A stretch of DNA of 64,000 nt from an uncultured Aeriscardovia sp. (GCA_903789535.1 CAIFES010000001.1:186001-250000), one strand, 5' to 3'. Positions 1-10,936 are shown, numbered from the stretch's first letter. A program made the numbers and translations. The notes: generated by a model from the sequence alone, not told the origin.

Positions 1-590
1 CATACCAGGCCCACGACGACCGTCAGACCATCGAGATTGCCCCAGAAGCCGAAGATATTGGGCAGGTAGGCGCTGGCGATGGAACGGAACGTGTTATCGG
101 AGACCGGGATGGACTCGCCGGCGATGACGGTGGCAAGGCCGCGGAAGAGCAGCATGCCGCCCAGGGTGGTCACGAAGCCGGGGACCCCCACGTAGGCGAC
201 CCAGAAGCCCTGGAACGCGCCGATCAGCAGGCCGATGAGCAGCATGATGATGACGGCGAGGAACCAGTTCATCCCCCAGTCGCGCATGGCGATGGCGCCG
301 ATGCCGCCGACGAAGGCGATCACCGAGCCGACGGACAGATCAATGTCGGTGGCGATGATGACCATCAGCATGCCGATGGCGGTGATCATCACGTAGGCAT
401 TCTGCTGGAAGAGCGCGACGACGTTGTTCGGCGTCAGCAGCCTGCCGCCGGTCAGCCCCTGGAAGACGAGGATGACGACGACGAGGGCGAGGAAGATACC
501 ATACGAGCGAACGTTGGCCAGCAGCATGTCTTTGAGCGTGCGCTGCTGCGTGACCTCTTTCTTGCTCGTGGTTGCGGTTGAATCAGTCAT
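1..590 (-). CDS. gguB: Sugar ABC transporter permease (GguB/XylH type), C-terminus cut by window edge
   Basis: Inner-membrane permease of a monosaccharide ABC importer (BPD_transp_2 family). The translation starts MTDSTATTSKKEVTQQRTLK, then shows hydrophobic segments including a VVVVILVF stretch, and the family hallmark DIDLSVGSVIAFVGG followed by an FVTTLGGMLLFRG helix. ATG at 590 has an AAGGA Shine-Dalgarno about 10 nt upstream. Only about 196 codons are in the window; family members have roughly 330-400 residues, so the C-terminal half lies off the left edge. It follows the ATPase gene by 48 nt and is the last visible gene of the binding protein-ATPase-permease operon. The substrate is not readable from sequence; relatives of the ChvE-GguAB type take several aldoses. 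Confidence 0.9.
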   Translation of the reverse strand, partial: MTDSTATTSKKEVTQQRTLKDMLLANVRSYGIFLALVVVILVFQGLTGGRLLTPNNVVALFQQNAYVMITAIGMLMVIIATDIDLSVGSVIAFVGGIGAIAMRDWGMNWFLAVIIMLLIGLLIGAFQGFWVAYVGVPGFVTTLGGMLLFRGLATVIAGESIPVSDNTFRSIASAYLPNIFGFWGNLDGLTVVVGLV

Positions 591-638
591 AATGTCAATG
601 TCCTTTTCATCAGCGTCCTGTGCATGCGCGATCGCGCG

Positions 639-2207
639 TCACGCAAAGACGTCCTCCTTGCTGATCGGCACGGACGAGGTCATGTAGCGCATGAGCTCCT
701 CCTGATTTGTCTGATCGGCCTTCTTGCACGCGGTGATGATGCCGTTGCTCATCGTGTAGATGCGGTCGCACACGCCCAGCAGCTCCGGCAGCTCCGAGCT
801 GATCATGAGCACGCCCGAACCCGAGTCGGCCAGCTGGTCGATGATCTCGTAGATCTCGTATTTGGCGCCGACATCGATGCCGCGGGTCGGCTCATCGAGG
901 ATGAGCACCTTGGGGTCGGTCGACACCCATTTGGCGAGGACGACCTTCTGCTGGTTGCCTCCGGAGAGGTTGCCGGTCGGCGTCTCGATGGAGGGGGCCT
1001 TCGTCTTGAACTCGTGCAGATACTTCTGGGCGATCTTGCGCTCCTTGACGCGGTCGATCACGCCCATGTGCGCCAGATGGCGGAAGTTGGCCATCGACGT
1101 GTTCTCGCGGATGTTCTGCAGCAGGTTGAGGCCGTAGACCTTGCGGTCCTCGGTGGCGTAGGCCACGCCCTGCTCGACGGCGGAGCTGACGGTCGGGAAG
1201 GTGACCGGTTTGCCGTCCAGGACAATCTTTCCGGAGGATTCGACGCCGTACTGGTGGCCGAAGATCGACATGGCGGTCTCGGTGCGACCCGCGCCGATCA
1301 GGCCGGCCAGGCCCACGATCTCGCCGGCGCGCACGTTGAAGCTCACGCCTTTTGCCACAAGGCGGTGCGTGTCGAGCGGATGGTGGACCTTCCAGTCCTC
1401 CACGCGCAGAACCTCGCCGCCAATGTGGGAGGTGTGCTCCGGGTAACGGTTGGTCAGCGGGCGGCCGACCATGTCGCGGATGAGGATGTTCTGGTCGAGC
1501 GGGTGCTCGGCATCCACGCTGATGTGGCTGATAGTCTTGCCATCGCGGATGACCTGGACCTCGTCGGCGGATTCGGCGATCTCGTTGAGCTTGTGGGAGA
1601 TGATGATGGCCGTGAGCCCCTGCGTGCGGCGCAGATGGTCGATCATCTTGAGCAGTCGCTCGGAATCCTCGTCGTTGAGCGCGGCGGTGGGCTCGTCCAG
1701 GATCAGCAGTTTGACGTTCTTGAGCAGTGCCTTGGCGATCTCGACGAGCTGCTGCTTGCCGACGCCGAGATTGGAGATGAGCGTGTCGACGTCCACGTCG
1801 AGGCCGACCTGCTCGAGCACCTTCTTCGCCTCGACGCGCTCGGTGGCGGTGTCGATGGCGAGGCCTTTCTTGCGCTCGTCGCCGAGGAACAGGTTGTCGA
1901 GCACCGACAGGTACGGCTGCAGGGCGAGCTCCTGGTGGATGATGACGATGCCCTTCTGCTCCGAGTCGCGCACGGAGCGGAACTTGCACACCTCGCCGTT
2001 GTAGACGATGTCTCCCTCGTAGGTGCCATAGCCGTAGACACCGGAGAGCACGTTCATCAGCGTCGATTTGCCGGCGCCGTTCTCACCGCACACCGAGAAG
2101 ATCTCCCCCCGGTTGACGCGGATGTTGACGTCATCGAGCGCGGTGACGGGCCCGAAACGTTTGGTGATATGGCGCATCTCAAGGATGACGTCGTTCTTTC
2201 CAGCCAC
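639..2207 (-). CDS. gguA: Sugar ABC transporter ATP-binding protein, tandem ATPase (MglA/GguA type)
   Basis: 522-residue cytoplasmic ATPase with two ABC modules, the usual size for sugar importers of the MglA/XylG/GguA class. Module 1 has Walker A GENGAGKST near residue 41 and Walker B LLILDEPTAAL; its signature is degenerate (LGVGKQQ). Module 2 has a degenerate Walker A (GLIGAGRTE) but a good signature LSGGNQQKVVLAKW and Walker B LILDEPTRGID. This asymmetry is normal for the family. The start is GTG at 2207, with AGGAGG five nt upstream. The gene sits between the binding lipoprotein and the permease on the same strand, so it powers that importer. Confidence 0.95.
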   Translation of the reverse strand: MAGKNDVILEMRHITKRFGPVTALDDVNIRVNRGEIFSVCGENGAGKSTLMNVLSGVYGYGTYEGDIVYNGEVCKFRSVRDSEQKGIVIIHQELALQPYLSVLDNLFLGDERKKGLAIDTATERVEAKKVLEQVGLDVDVDTLISNLGVGKQQLVEIAKALLKNVKLLILDEPTAALNDEDSERLLKMIDHLRRTQGLTAIIISHKLNEIAESADEVQVIRDGKTISHISVDAEHPLDQNILIRDMVGRPLTNRYPEHTSHIGGEVLRVEDWKVHHPLDTHRLVAKGVSFNVRAGEIVGLAGLIGAGRTETAMSIFGHQYGVESSGKIVLDGKPVTFPTVSSAVEQGVAYATEDRKVYGLNLLQNIRENTSMANFRHLAHMGVIDRVKERKIAQKYLHEFKTKAPSIETPTGNLSGGNQQKVVLAKWVSTDPKVLILDEPTRGIDVGAKYEIYEIIDQLADSGSGVLMISSELPELLGVCDRIYTMSNGIITACKKADQTNQEELMRYMTSSVPISKEDVFA

Positions 2208-2293
2208 GATTACCTCCTCATCGAGTTCTGGCCGGGGCCCGCGGGCGCTGCCGCCGTCACGGGCACAGAGGAACAGGGCGTTCCGGCATGGCA

Positions 2294-2325
2294 GGGGCGG
2301 GCGGCGTTACCGTCGCGCCCGCCCC
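2294..2325 (-). other. Intercistronic hairpin between binding protein and ATPase genes
   Basis: GGGGCGGGCG and CGCCCGCCCC form a 10-bp perfect GC stem with a 12-nt loop inside the 187-nt gap between the lipoprotein stop and the ATPase start. There is no T-run, so it is more likely an mRNA-stabilising or attenuating stem than a terminator. Such stems are common after the binding-protein gene and raise its dose over the ATPase and permease. Confidence 0.55.
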
Positions 2326-2394
2326 GTCTGCCGGACCGGATTATGCGGATCGATCGGGGGCGTGCGACTGGGCGCGTCACCCCGATCGGCGTGA

Positions 2395-3519
2395 TCAATC
2401 GGTCAGACCCGCCTTCTCGGCGGTGATGTAGCCCGAGTCGACGAGCACGGCCTTGAGGTTGTCCTTGTCGACGGCGACCGGCTTGAGCGAGACGGTCGGG
2501 ACGTCCTTGTTGCCGTTGTTGTAGGAGGTATCCGTCGACGGCTTCTTGCCCTCGGCCATATCGTGGATCATCTCCGCGGTGGCCTTGGCGAGCTTGCTGG
2601 TGTCCTTGTAGACGGTCATGCTCTGCTGGCCGTGGGCGATGGCCTGGATGTTGGCCTGCTCGGCGTCCTGGCCGGTGATGACCGGGTAGTAGTTCCAGCC
2701 GGCTGCCTTGACGGCGTTGACGGTGCCCATTGCCTCGGCGTCGTTCTGGGCGAGGACGGCGTCAAGATGCTCGCCGTTGTTGTAGAACGAGTTGACGCGG
2801 TTCTCCATCTCGGCCTGGGCCTTGTTGCGGTCCCAGTTGTCGATGCCGATGGACTGCCAGTCGTCAGCGCTCTTCGGGACCTTGCCGGAGAGGGACTTGA
2901 ACGTGCCGTTCTTGAAGTACTTGCCCAGGACGCTCCAGGCGCCCTTGAAGTAGATGCCGGCGTTGTTGTCGGTGGGCGAGCCGGCCATGAGCTCGACGTT
3001 GAACGGGCCCTTCTTGCCGTTCTCGACGCCCAGCTTGTCGACGATGTACTGGCCCTGCATCTTGCCGACCTTCTCAAGGTTGAAGGTGGCGTAGTAATCG
3101 ACGGCGTCGGTGTTCATGATCAGACGGTCGTAGGCGATGACCTTGGCGCCGTTCTGCTTTGCCTGCTCGGCCGCGCGGCCGGTGGAGGTGCCGTCGATGG
3201 AGGCGATCACGACGTAATCGACGTTGTTGTTCGCCATGTTCTGGATCTGCGAGGTCTGCAGATCGGTCTTGGAATCAGCATACTGGAGGGTGACCTTGTA
3301 GCCGTACTTCTGGAGGGCGGACTTGAGGTTGTCACCATCCTTCTTCCAGCGCTCAAGCATCTGCTCCGGCATGGAGATGCCGACGCTGATGTCCTTCGCG
3401 TCTTTCTTGGTGGAGGAGGACGAGCTCGACCCGGATCGCGTTGATCCACAGGCTGCTCCTGCCAACAGAACCGTCGCGGCGGTGGCCACGGCGAGCGTCT
3501 TCTTGGCCCAATTCATCAT
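2395..3519 (-). CDS. chvE: Sugar-binding lipoprotein (ChvE-like) of ABC importer
   Basis: 374-residue periplasmic-binding-protein-like (Peripla_BP_4) lipoprotein that captures sugar outside the membrane and hands it to the GguAB-type permease. It starts MMNWAKKTLAVATAATVLLA and the hydrophobic segment ends in a lipobox-like LAGAAC, so it should be lipid-anchored; a Ser-rich linker follows. The body shows family features such as VVIASIDGTSTG, AYDRLI and VLAQNDAEAMG, the latter matching the fold's D-x-A/M hinge region. Two adjacent ATG codons occur; the first at 3519 has AGAAGG six nt upstream. It is the first gene of the operon and has a good promoter upstream. Confidence 0.93.
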   Translation of the reverse strand: MMNWAKKTLAVATAATVLLAGAACGSTRSGSSSSSSTKKDAKDISVGISMPEQMLERWKKDGDNLKSALQKYGYKVTLQYADSKTDLQTSQIQNMANNNVDYVVIASIDGTSTGRAAEQAKQNGAKVIAYDRLIMNTDAVDYYATFNLEKVGKMQGQYIVDKLGVENGKKGPFNVELMAGSPTDNNAGIYFKGAWSVLGKYFKNGTFKSLSGKVPKSADDWQSIGIDNWDRNKAQAEMENRVNSFYNNGEHLDAVLAQNDAEAMGTVNAVKAAGWNYYPVITGQDAEQANIQAIAHGQQSMTVYKDTSKLAKATAEMIHDMAEGKKPSTDTSYNNGNKDVPTVSLKPVAVDKDNLKAVLVDSGYITAEKAGLTD

Positions 3520-3621
3520 GATGATCCTTCTTTCGCAGCGGGATCAGCACTGACCCCGTTTCTCACGGTTTCGAACGAGTCACGCAATTTTCACCAGCGA
3601 AAACTGCCCGTGATGGGATTC

Positions 3622-3651
3622 ACTATAAACCGAAAAGCCCCTTTTGTTCAA
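3622..3651 (-). promoter_or_regulatory. Promoter of the sugar ABC operon with an operator-like palindrome in its spacer
   Basis: On the minus strand, -35 TTGAAC (3651-3646) and -10 TATAGT (3627-3622) are 18 bp apart, a strong SigA-type promoter about 100 nt upstream of the lipoprotein gene. The spacer holds the inverted repeat AAAAG-GGG-CTTTT (3645-3633), and a second one, TTTTC-N6-GAAAA (3588-3603), lies just downstream of the -10. Either could bind a sugar-responsive repressor; no regulator gene is adjacent. Confidence 0.7.
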
Positions 3652-3983
3652 CCATTTAACAAACATAATTAAAGAATCGAACTAATCGTCGGCGAGTCGC
3701 GTGTGCCAAAAAATGGAAAATCCGTGTGAACTGTCAACCGCGTCACGGCAGAAAATAGCCAGACACAGACCGCCGGGAGGATCAGATAAAAAACGCCACG
3801 AAACAAGAAAACGCCGTGGAACCGGACGGACCGGAACCACGGCGCTTGTAATGCCGACTCTTGACAAATCGGGCTCAGAGGGCGAACAGAATCGGACCCA
3901 CGAGGCGAAAAGACGGGAAACAGGCGGGGAAATGGGCGGAGAAGCCACAAACCGAGACGCTGCGGAATCCTGCCGCCCCCGCC
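3652..3983. other. Non-coding spacer between sugar operon and unknown gene
   Basis: About 330 nt without a credible gene. Apart from the promoter at its left end and the terminator hairpin at 3813-3843, nothing else was recognised. Short open frames here lack start signals and coding character. Confidence 0.6.
3808..3843 (-). terminator. Rho-independent terminator downstream of the 3984-4988 gene
   Basis: Read on the minus strand, GCCGTGG (3843-3837) pairs with CCACGGC (3819-3813), with an inner CCGG/CCGG stem after a TT/TT bulge, followed by GTTTTC. It lies about 140 nt past the stop of the unknown gene and before the sugar-operon promoter. Confidence 0.75.
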
Positions 3984-4988
3984 TCACCGCCTCGAACGAC
4001 GGCGGGAGGTGCCTGACGCCTTCCCGGACGAACGCGTGCCGCCTGTCGTCTTCCTGGGGGCGAGCCTGTTGGCCAGCGCGGAGACGGCGAGACTGTCACC
4101 GGAGTGCAACCCGTCCAGATCCGCATCCGAGCCGTTGTGCGTGTCCCCCGGCACGATCTGCGCCCCGCGCGAGGAGCGCAGGCACAGGATGACCGGTGTG
4201 CCGGACTCCAGGCAGCCCTCCGTCTGCCCGGCTTCGTGGCGGATCCATGACGCCAGATCCGCGTCGGAATGGAAGACGAGCATGTTCGAGTCCGCGAGCA
4301 GTGCGGCCACCTGCCGGTAGGTGGGATAGTCGAGGTTGCCGAGCACGGCCTTGCGCAGCTCCTGCGCCTGCTGTGCCGATGCCGCCCCGGAGCCCTCGTC
4401 ATCACCGTCGAGGCTGACGGCGTCGAGCACGGCAGTCAGCCCGCGGTAGGCGTGCAGCGCGTCCTTGGCCTTGTTGGAGCGCGAGAACGCATCGGTGACA
4501 TACCACGCCTGGGGGTCCGCACGCACGTCGGCGAGCGGCTGGTTCTTGCGCCAGTTGTGGTTCTTGCGCACCTCGAGGATCGGCGCGTCCTGCGTCCTGA
4601 CGACCGAGGCGACGGCATGCTGCTGCATCTTCTGCCAGAGCGCGCCGGCGTCGTCGAAGCGCTCGTTGACCGTGCCGGAGCCGTCGCTGACGGCGCGGGT
4701 GGCACGCCGTGCGAGGGTACGCACCGTCACGGCGGGGTACGAGAGGGCGGCCTTCTCCTTGCCGTCTGCTGTGGGCTGGGGGCCATGCCCGTCGATGGTG
4801 TCGAGCACGTCGACGAACAGGTTGGGCAGATCCTTGTGATAGCGCTGCGCGGCGAGCGGGTAGAGCCTGTCGGCTCCGTAGACACTCACCTGCTCGGGGC
4901 CGTCCTGCTGCCCCGCGTCACGGGTGATGAGCGCGACGGCCGAGCCGTCACGCGCGATAGTCAGTCGAAAATTCTTCATGGTTCCCAT
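3984..4988 (-). CDS. Hypothetical protein, function unknown
   Basis: 334-residue soluble protein that I do not recognise. It begins MGTMKNFRLTIARDGSAVAL, contains an acidic loop SLDGDDEGSGAAS, and ends in a disordered basic tail with GGTRSSGKASGTSRRRSRR. No signal peptide, membrane segment or catalytic motif is evident. ATG at 4988 and ATG at 4979 are both possible starts; GGGCGGGG lies upstream of the first. Codon use matches the neighbours, so the frame is probably real. It stands alone between a terminator on its 3' side and the folate cluster on its 5' side. Confidence 0.7.
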   Translation of the reverse strand: MGTMKNFRLTIARDGSAVALITRDAGQQDGPEQVSVYGADRLYPLAAQRYHKDLPNLFVDVLDTIDGHGPQPTADGKEKAALSYPAVTVRTLARRATRAVSDGSGTVNERFDDAGALWQKMQQHAVASVVRTQDAPILEVRKNHNWRKNQPLADVRADPQAWYVTDAFSRSNKAKDALHAYRGLTAVLDAVSLDGDDEGSGAASAQQAQELRKAVLGNLDYPTYRQVAALLADSNMLVFHSDADLASWIRHEAGQTEGCLESGTPVILCLRSSRGAQIVPGDTHNGSDADLDGLHSGDSLAVSALANRLAPRKTTGGTRSSGKASGTSRRRSRR

Positions 4989-5109
4989 TCTTGCATCCCC
5001 GCCCGTTTTGTGTCACTGCGGCGGTTGCCCGTCCGCACAGGCACAGACCGGTGGCGCCTGTCCTGCCGGCGGTCGCGCCGTGGTGCGGTCGTGCCGTCTT
5101 TCCGCGGGC

Positions 5110-5634
5110 TCATGCCTGTGTTCTGCCTGCCGTGCCAGCGGTCACCGGCGAGACCGGCTGCGTCTTCTTGCGATGCGGGTTGTCGGCACCCTCGTCGGGC
5201 GGCAGTGTGCACCACCACTCCCCGATGATCCCGGCGACGAGGTCGAGCGCCGCCGCGCCGGCCGCCACGCCGCATTGCACGAGCACGTCCTTGGCCCAGT
5301 CGGACGCCGGATGCACGGCGACGACGAGGATCTGGCCCAGATACCAGCCCGTGAGGATCGCCCCCACGATCTCCAGGGCCTTGGCCATCACGAGCGTGGT
5401 GGTGGCGTGACGGATGTCGTATTTCTTGTTCTTGCCCTTGGCATAGCGGCGCACCTGCCAGGCGAGGACGAGCACGATAAGGGCGAGGATCACCAGCAGG
5501 ATGGGCACGACGATCGTCGTGCCGAGCAGGTTGACACCCGTGTTCTTGGTGGTCAGCGCCAGCAGCCCGCCGGCGAGCAGACCGATGACAAAGGCGATGA
5601 GCAGCGTCGTCCATGGTGTGCGGCGTGCGGTCAT
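5110..5634 (-). CDS. DUF3180 membrane protein
   Basis: 174-residue integral membrane protein, MTARRTPWTTLLIAFVIGLL at its start. It matches the DUF3180 family (PF11377), which in Actinobacteria regularly follows folK. Four hydrophobic helices are visible: LLIAFVIGLLAGGLLAL, VVPILLVILALIVLVLAW, a less hydrophobic one around KALEIVGAILTGWYLGQIL, and CGVAAGAAALDLVAGIIG; the tail is polar and cytoplasmic-like. ATG at 5634 lies one nt after the folBK stop, so translation is coupled to folBK. A longer frame reaching 5814 only overlaps folBK and was rejected. Function is unknown. Confidence 0.85.
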   Translation of the reverse strand: MTARRTPWTTLLIAFVIGLLAGGLLALTTKNTGVNLLGTTIVVPILLVILALIVLVLAWQVRRYAKGKNKKYDIRHATTTLVMAKALEIVGAILTGWYLGQILVVAVHPASDWAKDVLVQCGVAAGAAALDLVAGIIGEWWCTLPPDEGADNPHRKKTQPVSPVTAGTAGRTQA

Positions 5635-5635
5635 G

Positions 5636-6823
5636 TCAGTCCCCTTCCGTGTCCGTCCCGACGGCGTTGCTGTCGTCACGCCCGCCGTGATCGTCATGCC
5701 GGTCGTCGTCCTCATGATACGGCCCGTCCACAAAGGGCGAAGACGGACGGCGGCCCGCCGAGAGGATCCAGTCGTCGCCCGCGCGCACCACCGAGTCCTT
5801 GTCCGGACAGGCATCGAGCAGATCGGCCACGCGCCCGCCGTGCGGGCCGGGCAGCAGGAAGTCCGGCTCCAGGTCGGCCAGCGGGACGAGCACGAAGGCG
5901 CGCTGCCATGCCCGCGGGTGCGGCAGCGTCAGGTCCGGGTCGGCGCTCACCCGCCCGTCAAAGTCGATGATGTCGATATCGAGCGGCCGCGAGCCCCAGT
6001 GCACCTGACGCGTGCGGCCGTGGGCGGCCTCGATCAGGTGAATCGTGTGCAGCAGCTCGTGGGCCTGCATCAGCGTCTCGAGCTCGACCACGCAGTTGAG
6101 GAAATCCGGGGTGCCTGCCTCCATCCCCCACGGCGTGGTGCGGTAGAGCGGGGAGATGCCCATGATCTGGTCGCCGGCGATGCCGTCGAGCGAGACGATG
6201 GCCTGGCGCATGGCTTCGGCCACGTCACCGAGATTGCCGCCCAGGGAGAGGACCGCATGGTGGATCTTCTGACGGCCGCCGTCCGGGCCGGCGCTGTCGC
6301 CGTCGGCCTGCCTTCCGCCTTCCTGAGAGGCGGCGGCCTTCTCAGCGCTGAGGGCACCGGACACGACCGAGGCGTCAGAGACCGCCCCCGCCCCGGCCGT
6401 CTCGCCATCGTCACCGCCTTCCCGCCGGTGTGCATGGACGACGGAATATGCCGCGCCGCGCACCCCCGGCTGGGAACGCTCGATGGTGACGGCGACATCC
6501 GAAAACGGCACGGTCACGGGCGCATGCGGCTTATGGACGGTGACGACCACCGAGCGCACGAGGCTGGAGCGCAGCACGGCATCGGCGATGCGGGTGGCGA
6601 GCGTCTCGATGAGGTCACAGTGCGGGCCCTGGATCACCGAGACGATGCGTCGGGCGATCTGGCCGTAGTCGACGGTGCGCGTCAGGTCGTCGTCCCGCCC
6701 TGCCTGTGACAGGTCGAGGAAGAGCCGCACATCGACGACGAACGTCTGCGGGCGCTGCTTCTCAAAATCGAGCACCCCGTGCGTGCCTTGCGCGGTGATG
6801 CCGGTGATGGTGATCGAGTCCAT
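5636..6823 (-). CDS. folBK: Bifunctional dihydroneopterin aldolase / 6-hydroxymethyl-7,8-dihydropterin pyrophosphokinase (FolB-FolK fusion)
   Basis: 395-residue fusion of two consecutive folate enzymes. Residues 1 to about 120 are FolB (aldolase), with ITGITAQGTHGVLDFEKQRP, the VDYG motif and the conserved DLIETLATRIAD segment. A roughly 70-residue low-complexity linker follows. FolK starts at HHAVLSLGGNLGDV and has SPLYRTTPWG, NCVVELET, and the diagnostic GSRPLDIDIIDFDG plus LPHPRAWQRAFVL. ATG at 6823 is preceded by GGAAGGCGG. It lies downstream of folE and folP and next to DUF3180, completing pterin synthesis. Fusion of FolB and FolK is known in bifidobacteria. Confidence 0.95.
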   Translation of the reverse strand: MDSITITGITAQGTHGVLDFEKQRPQTFVVDVRLFLDLSQAGRDDDLTRTVDYGQIARRIVSVIQGPHCDLIETLATRIADAVLRSSLVRSVVVTVHKPHAPVTVPFSDVAVTIERSQPGVRGAAYSVVHAHRREGGDDGETAGAGAVSDASVVSGALSAEKAAASQEGGRQADGDSAGPDGGRQKIHHAVLSLGGNLGDVAEAMRQAIVSLDGIAGDQIMGISPLYRTTPWGMEAGTPDFLNCVVELETLMQAHELLHTIHLIEAAHGRTRQVHWGSRPLDIDIIDFDGRVSADPDLTLPHPRAWQRAFVLVPLADLEPDFLLPGPHGGRVADLLDACPDKDSVVRAGDDWILSAGRRPSSPFVDGPYHEDDDRHDDHGGRDDSNAVGTDTEGD

Positions 6824-6847
6824 ATCCGCCTTCCTGTGTCGCCGACC

Positions 6848-6905
6848 GTTTCTGATCCGGTTTCGTGATCGGTCTCATAGCCGATTTTCTGATCCGTACG
6901 TCGTA
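6848..6905. repeat. Short GATC-containing degenerate repeats in the folP-folBK spacer
   Basis: TTTCTGATCCG occurs at 6849-6859 and again at 6886-6896, with related TTTCGTGATCGG between them. Comparable short repeats are found in other spacers of the window. Confidence 0.5.
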
Positions 6906-6925
6906 TCTGCTTGTCGTCGTCCGTC

Positions 6926-7906
6926 TTATTTTCTTCCGACTGCGGGTCTTGCCCCCATCGCCGCGGCGATCCGGATCGCGTCCGCGCTGCGGGCAGGGTC
7001 ATGCACGCGCACGGCCCACGCGCCTTTTTGCGCGGCGAGCGCCGAGATGACCGCCGTCGCCTCGTCGAGCCGAGCCTGCCCCGGCGCCTGTCCGCCATCC
7101 TGCGAGAGCAGCGTGGTGAGGAAGCGCTTGCGCGAGGCGCCCACGAGGACGGGGAAGCCTAGTCGCGCCAGCCGGTCGAGATGGGAAAGGAGCGTGAAAT
7201 TGGGGACAGGACCCGGCTTGCTGAATCCCAGACCCGGGTCGAGGATGATCTGCCGATCGTCGATGCCGGATGCGCGGGCGGCCGCGACGCGCGCGGCGAG
7301 CTCGGTGAGCACATCCCTGTCCACGCCATGCTCATACACGTGCGAGGGGGCCGTCTGTGCAGCCGGCTGCCCGTCAGCCTGCCGGCTTTCGTCCGACGTG
7401 GTATTCGTGGCGGCAGGTGTATCGGCGCGCGTGCCGGTATTCGTTCCCCGCCCGTCCATCCAGCCGCGCCAGTGCTGGATCACGTACAGGCAGTCGCTTT
7501 CGGCGATGAGCGACATCATCGCCGGGTCGGACAGGCCGCCGGAGACATCGTTGATGATGCCCGCGCCTGCCTCGAGAGCGGCCTTCGCCGTGGAGGCCCT
7601 GACGGTGTCCACGCTGAGCATCACGCCGCGCTTGTGCGCCTGCGGCAGCAGGTCGGTGACCGCCCGCACCACGCGCTCCCGCTCGACGCCCGCCGGCACG
7701 CGCACCGCGCCGGGACGCGTGGATTCGGCGCCGATGTCGACGATGTCGGCACCCGCCTCCATCAGCTCCAGCCCGTGCGCCCGGGCGTCGCGCGGGTCGA
7801 GATAGCGCCCGCCGTCGGAGAACGAGTCAGCCGTGACGTTGAGCACGCCCATGATGAGCGTGCGGTCCGCGTCACGCAGTGCGAGAAGGTGTGTGGAAGG
7901 CCTCAT
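6926..7906 (-). CDS. folP: Dihydropteroate synthase
   Basis: 326-residue enzyme that joins 6-hydroxymethyl-dihydropterin pyrophosphate and p-aminobenzoate to make dihydropteroate. Pterin-binding TIM-barrel motifs are present: IMGVLNVTADSFSDGG near residue 18, DIVDIGAESTRPGA, MLSVDTVRAS, INDVSGG, IILDPGLGFSK, and PVLVGASRKRFL. Between the WRGWMDGRG segment and the DPGLGFSK loop is a Thr/Ala/Gln-rich insertion of about 35 residues that makes it longer than the usual 270-290. ATG at 7906 has AGGAGG seven to eight nt upstream. It lies between folE and folBK on the same strand. Confidence 0.95.
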   Translation of the reverse strand: MRPSTHLLALRDADRTLIMGVLNVTADSFSDGGRYLDPRDARAHGLELMEAGADIVDIGAESTRPGAVRVPAGVERERVVRAVTDLLPQAHKRGVMLSVDTVRASTAKAALEAGAGIINDVSGGLSDPAMMSLIAESDCLYVIQHWRGWMDGRGTNTGTRADTPAATNTTSDESRQADGQPAAQTAPSHVYEHGVDRDVLTELAARVAAARASGIDDRQIILDPGLGFSKPGPVPNFTLLSHLDRLARLGFPVLVGASRKRFLTTLLSQDGGQAPGQARLDEATAVISALAAQKGAWAVRVHDPARSADAIRIAAAMGARPAVGRK

Positions 7907-7992
7907 TGTCGTCTCCTCCTGTGGGTTGATCCCCTCCTGTGGATTGGATATGGGTCAGTGATCGCTGATATCGGTCGTCGATCGATCGAGCC

Positions 7993-8724
7993 TCAGCCTT
8001 GAGCGAGGATGAGGCGCATCGCCTCGGCACGGGTGGTGGGGTTGCGCATGATGCCGCGGATCGAGCTGGTGATCGTGCGCGCGTTCTCTTTCTTCACGCC
8101 GCGCATGGCCATGCACAGGTGCTCGGCCTGCGTGACGACGATCGCCCCGCGCGCGCCGGCCTGCTTCATCAGCGCATCGGCGATCTGCTGGGTCATCCGC
8201 TCCTGCACCTGCGGGCGCCGGGCGTACACCTCCACGAGCCGGGCCAACTTGGACAGGCCGACAACCCCGGATTTGCCGGGGAAATAGCCCACATGCGCCA
8301 CGCCAAAGAAGGGCAGCAGATGATGCTCGCATACCGAGAAGAAGTCGATGTCGCGCACCAGCACCATCTCCTCGCTCTGCACCGGAAAACGTTTCTCAAG
8401 AATCGTGGCCGGATCCTGGGAAAGCCCCGCGAAGATCTCGCGGGAGGCGCGGGCGATGCGATCCGGGCTCTGACGGATGCCCGGCCTGTCGGGGTCCTCC
8501 CCGATCGCCTTGAGGTAGAGCCAGGCGGCCTGGCGGGCGGCATCCATGTCCACGCCCGTGCGGGGGTCGATGCCATGCTCGAGACCGTCCTCGTGGGCCG
8601 CCTCGAAGCTCTCCGGCGCGGGGACGCGGATGGTCACCATGCGTCGCGGGACGCCGGCACCGCCTTGCCCGGACCCATCTGCCGAATCGAGTCCGCCACT
8701 GACCTGCTCACTCATCTGCGTCAT
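7993..8724 (-). CDS. folE: GTP cyclohydrolase I
   Basis: First enzyme of tetrahydrofolate synthesis, turning GTP into 7,8-dihydroneopterin triphosphate; zinc-dependent cytosolic decamer. The conserved zinc region reads SVCEHHLLPFFGVAHVGYFP, followed by GLSKLARLVE, RPQVQERMTQQIADAL and a C-terminal second zinc Cys in AEHLCMAMRG. The N-terminus has a roughly 45-residue disordered extension. ATG at 8724 has GGGGGA upstream at good spacing; GTG at 8739 and ATG at 8715 are alternatives. The gene lies between ftsH and folP. Confidence 0.95.
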   Translation of the reverse strand: MTQMSEQVSGGLDSADGSGQGGAGVPRRMVTIRVPAPESFEAAHEDGLEHGIDPRTGVDMDAARQAAWLYLKAIGEDPDRPGIRQSPDRIARASREIFAGLSQDPATILEKRFPVQSEEMVLVRDIDFFSVCEHHLLPFFGVAHVGYFPGKSGVVGLSKLARLVEVYARRPQVQERMTQQIADALMKQAGARGAIVVTQAEHLCMAMRGVKKENARTITSSIRGIMRNPTTRAEAMRLILAQG

Positions 8725-8788
8725 GCCTGTATCCCCCACTTCTCATCTCGTCTGATCCGCATGTACTCCCATATCAACCCTACGTATG

Positions 8789-8827
8789 CAACAGCCCGGG
8801 GAATCATACCGATCCTCCGGGCTGTTG
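8789..8827 (-). terminator. Hairpin between ftsH and folE
   Basis: CAACAGCCCGG (8789-8799) and CCGGGCTGTTG (8817-8827) form an 11-bp perfect stem with a 17-nt loop, just past the ftsH stop. There is no T-tract, so it may be a weak terminator or an mRNA-stabilising stem separating ftsH from the fol genes. Confidence 0.6.
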
Positions 8828-8860
8828 CCGCGCTCATTCGTTGGTTATCCCCGCGCCGCC

Positions 8861-10932
<2,072 letters not shown>

Positions 10933-10936
<4 letters not shown>

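Noticed and set aside
624-2426. 600-codon open frame opposite the sugar ATPase
   Set aside because: Antisense shadow of a gene with complete ABC motifs.
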